From assembly GCF_900107975.1 (NCBI RefSeq), contig NZ_FNVF01000006.1:1-64000 (forward strand): a stretch of 64,000 nucleotides of DNA, given 5' to 3'. Below, one piece after another: positions 6,958-14,591 of this stretch. The position numbers and the translations under genes are program-made. Source of the stretch: Paenibacillus sp. UNC499MF. GTDB taxonomy: Bacteria; Bacillota; Bacilli; Paenibacillales; NBRC-103111. The first letter of the stretch is position 1. Every line of letters starts with the position of its first letter. Under the pieces are notes generated by a model. That model ran no database searches. It saw nothing but the letters and a program-made list of their open reading frames with translations, and was not told the origin of the DNA.

Positions 6958-7072
6958 AGCTAAATCGAAAGCTAAACCGAAAAAGCTAAACCGAAAAAGC
7001 TAAACCGAAAAAGCTAAACCGAAAAGCTAAACCGAAAAGCTAAACCGAAAAGCTAAACCGAAAAGCTAAACC
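6947..7072. repeat. Short tandem repeat, about 9 units of 12-14 bases
   Basis: Unit GCTAAACCGAAAA with length changes only in the A-run: early units have 12 or 14 bases, later ones 13. It begins over the stop codon of the HAD gene and continues downstream. The A-run length steps point to slippage. Each unit carries TAA, so reading frames stop at once. Confidence 0.9.
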
Positions 7073-7529
7073 AATACCAATAAGACGGTTAGCGCACGTC
7101 TTAGGCGGTCGCTCGTCCGGCCGGAGTTTCCCGGCTTGCGAAGGCAGCCCCGGCTGTTCTTTCAGTCGGCGGTGTTCGTAAGCCGGAGCGGGCCCGGCAG
7201 GAGCGTAATCCCCCGCGGAAAGCCAGTTTCCCCGCGGCGGGAGCGTAATCCTGCCGGTCCGCAGGCGCTTCGCGGGGAACCACCCCCGCGTGCTCACGCG
7301 GCGCGCAGTATCCTGTGCGCGGCGCGGCACGATAACGGCCGCAACGCGAAAAAGCCCGTCCGGAATCTTCCGGGCGGGCCTTTTAACGGCGGTAGGAGCC
7401 GGATTTCGTCGTATTTTAAAGCTGAACCGCAAGGCATGATCAGGCACCAACCTGCTGTCCGGCCCATATCCTGATATCAATTCCGGTTATTCATTCCATA
7501 AGAATACCTGATATACAGGAGGATGCGGC
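7073..7529. other. Intergenic region with a weak terminator, no gene seen
   Basis: GC-rich sequence with a repeated GGAGCGTAATCC 12-mer near 7199 and 7239 and several short palindromes, followed by the hairpin at 7351-7386. The open frames lack ribosome sites and have low-complexity translations. AGGAGG near 7518 belongs to the cysteine dioxygenase gene. Confidence 0.5.
7351..7386 (+). terminator. Probable intrinsic terminator
   Basis: GCCCGTCCGGAA/TTCCGGGCGGGC stem with one G-T pair, a short loop and only four T residues. It may end the deoR-HAD transcript. Confidence 0.6.
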
Positions 7530-8021
7530 ATGAATCTGCTTCAATCGATTGAACATGCGTTCGGCGGTTTGAAAAAACCGACGATGAACGAGCTTAGGGC
7601 AGGACTGGAAGCCTTGTCCCTGACGAAAGACAAAATCGCACCGCACGTTACCGAGCCGGAGCGTCTGGCTTACGGCCGGCATGTGCTTCTGCGGACGGCC
7701 GATGTGGAGGTCGTCGTGATCCATCTGCCGGGGCACGGCAAAACAGCTATTCACGACCACGGTTCTTCGATCGGCTGTGCCCGCGTTATTGAAGGCGAGA
7801 TGCTCAATGTGTGGTACGAATTGGACCGGGGCGGGTATCCCGAGCCTTTTATGGCGGCTCCCGTCGCCAGCGGCGAGTGCATGTATGCCCCCCGCGGCCA
7901 AATTCACGAAATGCGCAACGAGCATAAAGAACGGATTGTAAGCCTTCACGTATATTCGCCTCCGTTAACGGGGACGAAAGCGTATTTGCCTTACCGTGAA
8001 GTGCTCGACTTCGTGATCTGA
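7530..8021 (+). CDS. Cysteine dioxygenase family protein
   Basis: A 163-residue cupin enzyme that oxidises cysteine (or a related thiol) to the sulfinic acid using non-haem iron and O2. The iron ligands are visible as HDHGSSIGC (two histidines two apart) and the later QIHEM histidine. As in other bacterial members, the position of the mammalian cross-link cysteine is glycine, with a cysteine next to it. Bacterial homologues include true cysteine dioxygenases and 3-mercaptopropionate dioxygenases; the sequence alone does not separate these safely. The start has AGGAGG at good spacing. It is monocistronic with its own terminator. Confidence 0.88.
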   Translation: MNLLQSIEHAFGGLKKPTMNELRAGLEALSLTKDKIAPHVTEPERLAYGRHVLLRTADVEVVVIHLPGHGKTAIHDHGSSIGCARVIEGEMLNVWYELDRGGYPEPFMAAPVASGECMYAPRGQIHEMRNEHKERIVSLHVYSPPLTGTKAYLPYREVLDFVI

Positions 8022-8120
8022 TACCTGCGTCTGATTTGCCGCGTGGCACACCGGCACGAGCTCAAACGGGAGATATGCGTTACACTGTGAGGCTGGCAGG
8101 TTAGCAAAAGACAAAAAAAC

Positions 8121-8147
8121 AAAAGCCCCGGTGCGCCCGGGGCTTTT
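8121..8147 (+). terminator. Intrinsic terminator after cysteine dioxygenase
   Basis: AAAAGCCCCGG/CCGGGGCTTTTT hairpin; the A-run before it makes it usable from both strands, so it may also end the convergent membrane-protein gene. Confidence 0.85.
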
Positions 8148-8214
8148 TGAGCTGCTTTCAAGCGGCCGGACTTACGTCCGACGCATTATAACGGCGACCG
8201 TTTCGGACAAAACC

Positions 8215-8865
8215 CTACCTGGAGGCCGCCGTTTTATCCGGCTTTTTGGGGAAAATCACATATGACAGCGTAATGGCGGCATCGATAGCCAGTATGAGGC
8301 TCCACACTTTCAAAACGGAGGCCGCCGTCTCATGGTTCACAATGCCGGCCAAGGCAAGGCGTATAGCATACGGACCGGACGGTTCGGGCGGAAGCGATTG
8401 CTCGGGAACGATTCCGTAAACCACGATCAGGACGGACGTAACGGCGGCATAGAGAACGAAATGAACGGTGAAGTTCTTCAGCTCGCGGCGCGTATGGGCG
8501 GTTCCCGATAATTTCGGCTCGGCGGGAGGAAGCTCGTGATCCGGAATCCCCCACCATTTTGCGGTTTTTACCGCGATAAAGGCATCCAGCTTGCGCAGAT
8601 CGCTCCGCCCGAAAAACAGCGCGTAAGCGAGAAAGATCAGAATCACCCATTGGAAGGTTTCGAATTGTCCGGTACGCCTGTAATCCAGGTAACCGATGGC
8701 CGCCATCCACAAATCGCTAAGCAGGAACAGCAGGATAAAAAGCTTGCTCAGTTTCCGGTAGTTCCAGACGTAGCGAAGCAGGAGAAAGCACACAATGCTG
8801 CCCCAGAAAACCGCCTCTCCTCCGATAAAGAACGCCCACTTATACTGTAAAATATAATCCAACAT
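8215..8865 (-). CDS. Uncharacterised integral membrane protein
   Basis: A 216-residue protein with about six hydrophobic segments (near residues 10-30, 40-62, 72-87, 133-152, 166-178, 185-205) and a soluble hinge between the third and fourth (residues 88-130, WWGIPDHELPPAEPK). I recognise no family signature. It ends with a basic tail (FPKKPDKTAAS). It is oriented with the CDF transporter upstream but separated from it by about 85 bases, so the two may be co-transcribed. Its ATG is preceded by an AGAGGTGATCG ribosome site. The function is unknown. Confidence 0.7.
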   Translation of the reverse strand: MLDYILQYKWAFFIGGEAVFWGSIVCFLLLRYVWNYRKLSKLFILLFLLSDLWMAAIGYLDYRRTGQFETFQWVILIFLAYALFFGRSDLRKLDAFIAVKTAKWWGIPDHELPPAEPKLSGTAHTRRELKNFTVHFVLYAAVTSVLIVVYGIVPEQSLPPEPSGPYAIRLALAGIVNHETAASVLKVWSLILAIDAAITLSYVIFPKKPDKTAASR

Positions 8866-8949
8866 ACAACGATCACCTCTGCTTCATGTCTATGCATTGG
8901 AGAATAACACATAACGCAGCGTGAGGTTCAAGAGATAATCATCCGGAGT

Positions 8950-9834
8950 TTACATCGGGGTCGGTTCGACGTGCACATGCACATGACCGACCTTGTGCTT
9001 GCGGAGCATCCGCTGCTCCACATCCTCCGCAATATCATGGCTCTGGGCGACGGTAAGCCGGCAGTCCACAACGATCACGACGTCGAGCAGCACCTGATTG
9101 CCGTGAACGCGGGCTCTGACGTCTTCGATGCCTTCCACCCCGGGTGTTCCGGCAATCGTCTGTTTATAGAGCACCAGCTTCTTGTCGTCGAAGCCGTCCG
9201 TTAACGCGTGGGCGGCATCGATGAAAATGCCCCAGGCCGTTTTGCAGATCAGAAAGGCTACGAGAACGGCGGCAACGGGATCGAGCCAGGGAAGCCCGAG
9301 CCGCGCTCCGATAATGCCCGCGAAAGCGGCCAGGCTGACGAAAGCGTCCGAGCGGTTGTCGTAAGCGGCGGCCAGCAGCGCTTTGTTGTTGATCCTGCGG
9401 GCAAGCCGGATGTTGTAGGCGTACACGCCGTACATAACGGCCGCGCACAGCAAAGCGACCCACGCGGCAAGCATGCCGGGGGCTTCCAGCTTCGGGCCCG
9501 TGAAAGAGCCGGCCGCCTGGATGAATACCTGTATGCCGACGGCAAACATGATAAAGGAAGCGACGAGCGCCGCAATGGTCTCGGCACGGAAGTGGCCGTA
9601 AGGGTGGTCGCTGTCGGGCGGCTTGCGGGAGATCCGCAGGCCGATCAGGACAGCCACGGAGGCGATGAGATCCGTGGCGTTGTTAAGGCCGTCGGCCGTG
9701 AGCGCCTCCGAACCGGCCCGGTATCCGATGCCGAGTTTAAGTACGGTCAGTGCGATATAGGCGACAATGGATGTCCACGCACCCCGTTCGCCTTGTTTTA
9801 AATCGTTATATGCGTCCACTTGCGCTGCCTCCAT
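8950..9834 (-). CDS. Cation diffusion facilitator, manganese-efflux type
   Basis: A 294-residue CDF transporter with six membrane helices and a cytoplasmic ferredoxin-like domain ending in a histidine-rich tail (KVGHVHVHVEP). Metal-site residues separate the subfamilies. Helix 2 reads DGLNNATD (N and D in place of the zinc-type D/H and D) and helix 5 reads YDNRSD (D and D in place of H and D). This is the pattern of the Mn-CDF group, such as B. subtilis MneP/MneS and pneumococcal MntE, which export Mn(II) in exchange for protons. The HPYGHFRAET loop is also typical. I saw no yybP-type Mn riboswitch upstream. Assignment to Mn is inference from these residues. Confidence 0.9.
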   Translation of the reverse strand: MEAAQVDAYNDLKQGERGAWTSIVAYIALTVLKLGIGYRAGSEALTADGLNNATDLIASVAVLIGLRISRKPPDSDHPYGHFRAETIAALVASFIMFAVGIQVFIQAAGSFTGPKLEAPGMLAAWVALLCAAVMYGVYAYNIRLARRINNKALLAAAYDNRSDAFVSLAAFAGIIGARLGLPWLDPVAAVLVAFLICKTAWGIFIDAAHALTDGFDDKKLVLYKQTIAGTPGVEGIEDVRARVHGNQVLLDVVIVVDCRLTVAQSHDIAEDVEQRMLRKHKVGHVHVHVEPTPM

Positions 9835-10164
9835 AGCCCTGCTTAGTTCTGGACTTCTATCGTACCGGACGATAACCGTGTGGGTCTAGAGAAACAGTGT
9901 TGACCACCGGCTGAAAACATGGGCGGGGTCCACTATGTTGGTTCCGGACAACTTTCGCGTAAGCGCAGACAGCGGCTTGTTCCGGCACTTCTTCGCCGGG
10001 GGGTGGAAGGAAAGCGAAAAATTCTTTACAATAGGATAAGGTATTTAACCCCGCAAAATTTCAGATAGCGATTTTTCGATAGAAAATGAGCCGGCTGCTT
10101 GCACGCCGGCATACAAACAGGATTACGCAAATGGTTGTACTTTGACCGGTTAGGAGGTATCAGC
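9835..10164. other. Divergent intergenic region
   Basis: It lies between the leftward CDF gene and the rightward lipoprotein gene. The only structure noted is a GCCGGC/GCCGGC hairpin at 10090-10110 without a T-run. TTAGGAGG just before 10165 is the ribosome site of the lipoprotein. No gene or convincing promoter was found. Confidence 0.5.
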
Positions 10165-11400
10165 ATGATTCGCAGAAGCACTCTGCTCCTGATAGGCCTG
10201 CTTTTGGCAGGATTGTTAAGCGGCTGCCTGAGTACGGACAGCAGCAAAGAGGCCGGCGCGCCTCAGGCGCCGGTACCGACGGCGACTCCCGAACCGCAGC
10301 CGACGGTCAAGCCGGGGCCGGATACCAAGAAGGATACTCCTTCGGAGTTCCAGATCCAGACAAGGCTGCTCGATTTTCATCTGATCGATGAAAAGACGGG
10401 CTTTGCCTGGGGCGTCACGAACCAGTCCTTGCGCATGTACCGGACGCAGGACGGCGGGCAGAGCTGGCAGAACGTGTCTCCACCATCGGCCGGTAATTTC
10501 AAGTTCTCACCGGGCTACGGACAGGCTATTTCCTTCTTGGACAAGCAGAGGGGATGGATCGTCCGCAGCGACCTGGAGGGCAGAAAGACTACTATCTGGC
10601 AGACGGAGAACGGTGGAGGAAGCTGGAAAGCCGCTGAACTGCCCGAACAGATGAACCCGGTCGTGCTGGATTTTCAGACGCCGCAGAACGGCTGGATGCT
10701 CAGCATTACCGATCCGTCCAAGGCCGATTCCGGCCACGTCCTGTACTCCACCTCCAACGGGGGATCGACCTGGCAGCGGACAGCCGATGCCGATCTTCCC
10801 CAGGATGGGACCATTACCGGACTGACTTTCCAGAATCTGCGGACAGGCTGGCTGTCCATGGAAGTGAAGGGACAGCCGAAAATGTACCGGAGCGAGGACG
10901 GCGGACGGACTTGGAAAGAAAGCAAAGTAATTACCAGTGCCCGGAGCAGCGAGACCTGCGAGGTAGTGGACGTGCTGCAGCCCGTTTTCTTCGGGTCGGA
11001 CCGGAGCAAAGGCTGGATTCCGTTCAGCTGTCCGAGCAGCGAGGCGGATCAGTTTCACGGCTTGTTCACCGACGACGGGGGCGTCAATTGGAGTTACGCG
11101 CCTTTCAAAGTCGGAACCGACAAAGAGTCAAACGCGTTCACCCTGCCTTTTTTCCTGAGTGAGACGGACGGATGGTACCTGGATAAAAATATCGTGTATC
11201 ACTCGACGGACAGAGGCAAAACGTGGGCGCCGCTGAGCGAGGATAAAATCTTGTCGAGAACGTGGAGCAAATATCCTCAGTTGACCCAGCTCCAATTTAT
11301 TTCGGAAAATGTGGGCTGGATTCTTCTCGAAACGAAGGATCAGAAGAGATCCGTTCTGGTACAGACCAAGGATGGCGGAAAATCGTGGTCCGTTTTATAA
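10165..11400 (+). CDS. Asp-box (BNR/YCF48-like) repeat lipoprotein
   Basis: A 411-residue exported lipoprotein. Residues 1-20 are a signal peptide ending in the lipobox LLSGC; a Pro/Thr-rich linker follows to about residue 55. The rest contains seven Asp-box motifs of the S/T-x-D/N-x-G-x-x-W kind: TQDGGQSW, TENGGGSW, TSNGGSTW, SEDGGRTW, TDDGGVNW, STDRGKTW and TKDGGKSW, indicating a beta-propeller. Such propellers occur in sialidases, photosystem assembly factor Ycf48 and many Firmicute lipoproteins of unknown role; no sialidase catalytic residues were recognised, so an adhesive or ligand-binding role is likelier. ATG at 10165 is chosen for TTAGGAGG and the signal peptide. A terminator follows. 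Confidence 0.85.
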   Translation: MIRRSTLLLIGLLLAGLLSGCLSTDSSKEAGAPQAPVPTATPEPQPTVKPGPDTKKDTPSEFQIQTRLLDFHLIDEKTGFAWGVTNQSLRMYRTQDGGQSWQNVSPPSAGNFKFSPGYGQAISFLDKQRGWIVRSDLEGRKTTIWQTENGGGSWKAAELPEQMNPVVLDFQTPQNGWMLSITDPSKADSGHVLYSTSNGGSTWQRTADADLPQDGTITGLTFQNLRTGWLSMEVKGQPKMYRSEDGGRTWKESKVITSARSSETCEVVDVLQPVFFGSDRSKGWIPFSCPSSEADQFHGLFTDDGGVNWSYAPFKVGTDKESNAFTLPFFLSETDGWYLDKNIVYHSTDRGKTWAPLSEDKILSRTWSKYPQLTQLQFISENVGWILLETKDQKRSVLVQTKDGGKSWSVL

Positions 11401-11446
11401 AAATAAGGCTATGTTAATTCTCAATGTTGATTTTCAACAAAAAATA

Positions 11447-11470
11447 TAACCGCCCTGTAAAGGGCGGTTT
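11447..11470. terminator. Bidirectional intrinsic terminator
   Basis: AACCGCCCT/AGGGCGGTT stem with A-rich and T-rich flanks, between the convergent lipoprotein and HTH genes. Confidence 0.75.
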
Positions 11471-11515
11471 ATTTAGCTATCGTATCCGTTAGTTAAATTA
11501 ATTAGTTGTCTGTTT

Positions 11516-11734
11516 TTATTGAGTGTCTTCGTCGCTATTGTATTCCAGTATATCACCTGGCTGACAATTCAAAGTCTTACATATCGCTTCTAATGTTGAA
11601 AAACGAACCGCTTTGGCTTTCCCGTTTTTCAGAATGGAAAGATTCGCCATCGTAATTCCAACCCTCTCCGAAAGCTCCGTTACGCTCATTTTTCGTTTTG
11701 CTAACATCACATCAATATTAATACTAATTGCCAC
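11516..11734 (-). CDS. Cro/C1-type helix-turn-helix regulator (YozG-like)
   Basis: A protein of about 72 residues that is almost entirely one HTH_XRE domain: INIDVMLAKRKMSVTELSE, then VGITMANLSILKNGKAK and FSTLEAICKTLNCQPGDIL. This is the short YozG-like group found next to DUF2975 membrane proteins, and the same arrangement occurs here. The start at 11734 (GTG, VAISINID) has GAGG eight bases before it and matches how relatives begin; a GTG three codons earlier, just after the upstream stop, is the alternative. It probably regulates its own small operon. Base composition is clearly more AT-rich than its neighbours. Confidence 0.85.
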   Translation of the reverse strand: MAISINIDVMLAKRKMSVTELSERVGITMANLSILKNGKAKAVRFSTLEAICKTLNCQPGDILEYNSDEDTQ

Positions 11735-11744
11735 ATCCTCCACC

Positions 11745-12224
11745 TCAGACCGTCAAATCATTTTCTGATTTTATGATAATCGCTTCTTGCAAAAGCCGTT
11801 GTAGGACAGCAGCAAAAAAGGCGATAACCAACGAAGAAAAAATGATAACGAGTCCCAATAATCCAATAGGAGGGTCAACTTTTTTCGCTATAAAATGAAT
11901 GAGTGGCATGCCTAATACATATAAACTGCTGATGGTAATCGCATTATGTTTTATATTCTTTAATGCATTTACGGATAATTGCGAAAATGATTTGCTTTTA
12001 TCCATATAGCGCAATAGATTGAAAGCTTGATAGAGGACAAAATAGAAAGGGATAGCCGCTCCATACATAAGGATGAAAACGAAATATTTCATTGAAGCGA
12101 TATTTGGGTATAATTCGGCTGCAAAATTCGCTACATTAGGCACTAAAAATATACACAGAGCAAGAACTGGAATCCCCATAAGAATAACCGCTAATTTTAA
12201 AAACAAGGTGGACGCTTTTTTCAT
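11745..12224 (-). CDS. DUF2975 membrane protein (second copy)
   Basis: A 159-residue protein with four hydrophobic segments, recognised as DUF2975 by the layout KKASTLFLKLAVILMGI, the YQAFNLLRYMDKSKSFSQLSVNALKNIKH signature between helices 2 and 3, and a C-terminal helix before LLQEAIIIKSENDLTV. It is a paralogue of the gene immediately upstream; the stop codon of that gene directly abuts this ATG, with the ribosome site inside its end. An HTH gene follows at once. No biochemical function is known for the family; the usual HTH partner suggests the pair senses or signals something at the membrane. Confidence 0.85.
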   Translation of the reverse strand: MKKASTLFLKLAVILMGIPVLALCIFLVPNVANFAAELYPNIASMKYFVFILMYGAAIPFYFVLYQAFNLLRYMDKSKSFSQLSVNALKNIKHNAITISSLYVLGMPLIHFIAKKVDPPIGLLGLVIIFSSLVIAFFAAVLQRLLQEAIIIKSENDLTV

Positions 12225-12707
12225 TTATAACACCTCTTTTTTATCCAGGAGATGTATGATCGGTTTTTGAAGAACTTCTAAAATGACTGCAACAATACTT
12301 GCTGCAAAAATACCCATTAGACTTAGCGATATCGGACCCGCCGCGTCATCTCCTGTAGTTTTAGCAAGCACCATTAAGTCTACTATCACAAACAAAATGA
12401 AGAAAATGACTGTAAAGGCACATCTCTTTATAACCTTCAAAGATTTAAGGGATAACTCGGTGAAAGCATTGTTCCTTTCGATATAAGTTAATAGCTTAAA
12501 TACATGATACAATGCAACAGAAAACGTAATACAGATTCCATACGCGCATACTAAAAGGGGGTAAACCTGGTAATGGTAATCTGGATTTGCTAGGGCATCT
12601 CTCCTCGTTGCTTCAGGCAACCAATAGATACACAAAGCAAGCACTGCAATTCCAGCCAGAAAAATAATTACCTTTAAGAAAATGGTTGAACCTCGTTTAA
12701 CATTCAT
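12225..12707 (-). CDS. DUF2975 membrane protein (first copy)
   Basis: A 160-residue, four-helix membrane protein of the same family as the next gene: RGSTIFLKVIIFLAGIAVLALC at the start, YHVFKLLTYIERNNAF-(T)ELSLKSLKVIKR in the middle and LEVLQKPIIHLLDKKEVL at the end. The two copies are diverged, so the duplication is old. It is the first gene of a three-gene AT-rich operon (DUF2975, DUF2975, HTH). Upstream is AT-rich sequence with several possible -10 boxes (TATTGT, TATATT). The function is unknown. Confidence 0.85.
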   Translation of the reverse strand: MNVKRGSTIFLKVIIFLAGIAVLALCIYWLPEATRRDALANPDYHYQVYPLLVCAYGICITFSVALYHVFKLLTYIERNNAFTELSLKSLKVIKRCAFTVIFFILFVIVDLMVLAKTTGDDAAGPISLSLMGIFAASIVAVILEVLQKPIIHLLDKKEVL

Positions 12708-12887
12708 TTAAAGCACCTCACTTATTTATGACAACATGATTTTAGCATGTGATTTATCGTTTTACAATAATTTTATATTGTATTTTGTTATATTGTTATT
12801 GAAATATCCCAGTATAGGAAATAAGTCTCGTCCGCCCTTAGCAAGTTTAATCAGCTCCTTTAATAAGATTTAACATAGCAAAAATAA

Positions 12888-12920
12888 AAAACACCCGTCC
12901 GTAAAGGCGGGTGTTTTTGT
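12888..12920 (-). terminator. Intrinsic terminator of the VOC gene
   Basis: ACACCCG/CGGGTGT stem with A/T runs on both sides, just beyond the stop codon of the minus-strand VOC gene. Confidence 0.85.
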
Positions 12921-12955
12921 GCGGCTGGATGGTCCAGCCGGATTCTTCTGAAATT

Positions 12956-13318
12956 CTATTGTTTCAGCAAAAATTCGTTTCCGTCGATATCTTCGAAACG
13001 CGCGTAGGTTCCCCAAGGCATCTGGTTCGGCGCTTCCAGAAAACGGACGCCTTTGGCGGACAATGTCTTGTAGGTTTCCTGAATATCGTCGCATTCAAAA
13101 ACGATGGCGGCCTTCTGCTCTTCCCATCCCGGCATGATGGCCTTCGGATAAAGCACGAGGCGCGTCTGCGCGCCGGGCGGCGCCACTTCAATCCAAGACG
13201 CATCGGGACCCATCGGATGGTTGGCCGCTTCGGTGAACCCGGCCCGCTCCGTCCAAAATTTGAGGGATGCCTGCTGGTCATCCACATAAACCGCAATCGT
13301 GCCCGCTTGTTTGATCAT
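12956..13318 (-). CDS. VOC (glyoxalase/bleomycin-resistance-like) protein
   Basis: A 120-residue protein with two beta-alpha-beta-beta-beta units: TIAVYVDDQQASLKFWTERAG opens the first and AIVFECDDIQETYKTLSAKG the second, ending ARFEDIDGNEFLL with the usual metal-site glutamate region. VOC proteins include glyoxalase I, dioxygenases and antibiotic-binding proteins; nothing here fixes the substrate. ATG at 13318 is chosen over a longer frame because AGGAGG precedes it and MIKQAGTIAVYVDD is the normal family start. It is monocistronic with a good terminator. Confidence 0.85.
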   Translation of the reverse strand: MIKQAGTIAVYVDDQQASLKFWTERAGFTEAANHPMGPDASWIEVAPPGAQTRLVLYPKAIMPGWEEQKAAIVFECDDIQETYKTLSAKGVRFLEAPNQMPWGTYARFEDIDGNEFLLKQ

Positions 13319-13735
13319 GGTTGCCTCCTGGAGTATACTCGAAATAGGGTCTGGATGGTGTATCCATTTCAAGTATAGTGGAGCTCCCGTCCGAGATCAA
13401 ATCGGCGGAGAGAAGCGTACGCGGGCGAAAGCAGGCGATTTATAAAGATGCCGGGAGCAGTGGTTGACCACCGTCTTGTGCCGCCTAGCACTGCGCAACC
13501 TGCCCGGCATGCCGCATGGCAAGCCGTGTGCCGGTCCCGACCCGGTCCGGCCGGTCCGAATCCCCTCCTTTTAATCCGGAGTCAGTCCCGGGAAGAAACG
13601 TTCGGGCCTTGCCGGGCGCAGGCCGGAATGGCAAGATGCCGACCGTAAACCGGCATATGCCAGATCCGTGAATCACGGCCCAGAAAAAAACGGGGAGCGC
13701 AGACTCCCTGAAACGATCCGAGGAGTGATGAAAGC
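13319..13735. other. Divergent intergenic region, no gene seen
   Basis: It lies between the leftward VOC gene and the rightward DUF4309 lipoprotein. The sequence is GC-rich with short CGGTCCGG-type palindromes. GGAGTG at about 13722 is the ribosome site of the lipoprotein. Nothing else could be supported. Confidence 0.45.
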
Positions 13736-14401
13736 ATGAACTCAAACTTAACGCATAAAAGCCGACTGCTGCTGGTGACAGCCGTTATGTCCGTGCCGCT
13801 TGCATTGACGGCATGCGGCTCGGATTCGAAACCCGCGCCGAGTCCCACGGCTGCGCCGACCGTTTCCGCCTCGCCGACTCCGTCGGCAAGCCCGAGCGGC
13901 AGCCCGGCTCCGAGCGCAGCCCCGTCTCCGACGGCGAAGCCGGATGATGAGGGCTCGGCCGCTGCCGATAAAGCGGCGCAAGTTAAAGGTCTGATGGAGC
14001 TGGCGCGCAAAGGACAGATTGCGGGCGTGGAGTATGCCGCCCACACAGGACTTATTGACGAGGTGGAGAAGAAATGGGGCAAGCCCGACAAGCAAGAAGG
14101 GGCGGGGAAAGGCCAATATGCGACCTACGCGAAACGCGGAGTTACTTTCGGCTTTAACAAAGGGATGCTGATCTTCGATGTGCGTTCCTACGATAAAGCC
14201 CTCCGGCAGCTTGCTCTTGCGGATATAAAACAGACGCTGGGCGAGCCTGCGGAAGTAACCGTCAACGGCGGAGATACGATTTATACGTACGCAGCGGGAA
14301 GCCAGTTTCAGTTGAAGTTTGTCATTCCGAAATCGACCGGCAGGGTAGATCACATCTCGGTGTACAGTCCCCAGGATACCAAAAATCTTATGGCCGGATA
14401 A
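13736..14401 (+). CDS. DUF4309 (YjgB-like) lipoprotein
   Basis: A 221-residue exported lipoprotein. The signal peptide ends at the lipobox LTAC (Cys near residue 27), followed by a low-complexity Ser/Pro/Ala linker to about residue 75. The C-terminal 145 residues match the DUF4309 domain of B. subtilis YjgB: MELARKGQIAGVEYAAHTG, WGKPDKQ, YATYAKRGVTFGFNKG, FDVRSYD and LGEPAEV. The role of this domain is not established. The Ser/Pro linker suggests it reaches through the cell wall. It has its own terminator. Confidence 0.85.
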   Translation: MNSNLTHKSRLLLVTAVMSVPLALTACGSDSKPAPSPTAAPTVSASPTPSASPSGSPAPSAAPSPTAKPDDEGSAAADKAAQVKGLMELARKGQIAGVEYAAHTGLIDEVEKKWGKPDKQEGAGKGQYATYAKRGVTFGFNKGMLIFDVRSYDKALRQLALADIKQTLGEPAEVTVNGGDTIYTYAAGSQFQLKFVIPKSTGRVDHISVYSPQDTKNLMAG

Positions 14402-14406
14402 AAGCA

Positions 14407-14437
14407 GGGCGGTTCCCTTGAAGGAGCCGCCTTTTTT
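14407..14437 (+). terminator. Intrinsic terminator after DUF4309 gene
   Basis: GGCGGTTCC/GGAGCCGCC stem with a T-run. Confidence 0.85.
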
Positions 14438-14591
14438 AAATTTGCCTGAACGTTTGGGAAGCGGCGCGGCAGGTAAATGAAGCTTGCGGGCGAATTCCAA
14501 TGTATACGGCTTTCCCATTAAGGGGAAGCGGAGCAGGCAAGAAGTTCGCAATGGGCATACTGCTTACTCATCAACGGAGGTGCTTATAGTT

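Noticed and set aside
9835-10164. Manganese (yybP-ykoY) riboswitch before the CDF gene
   Set aside because: The conserved loop sequences of that aptamer are not present on either strand.
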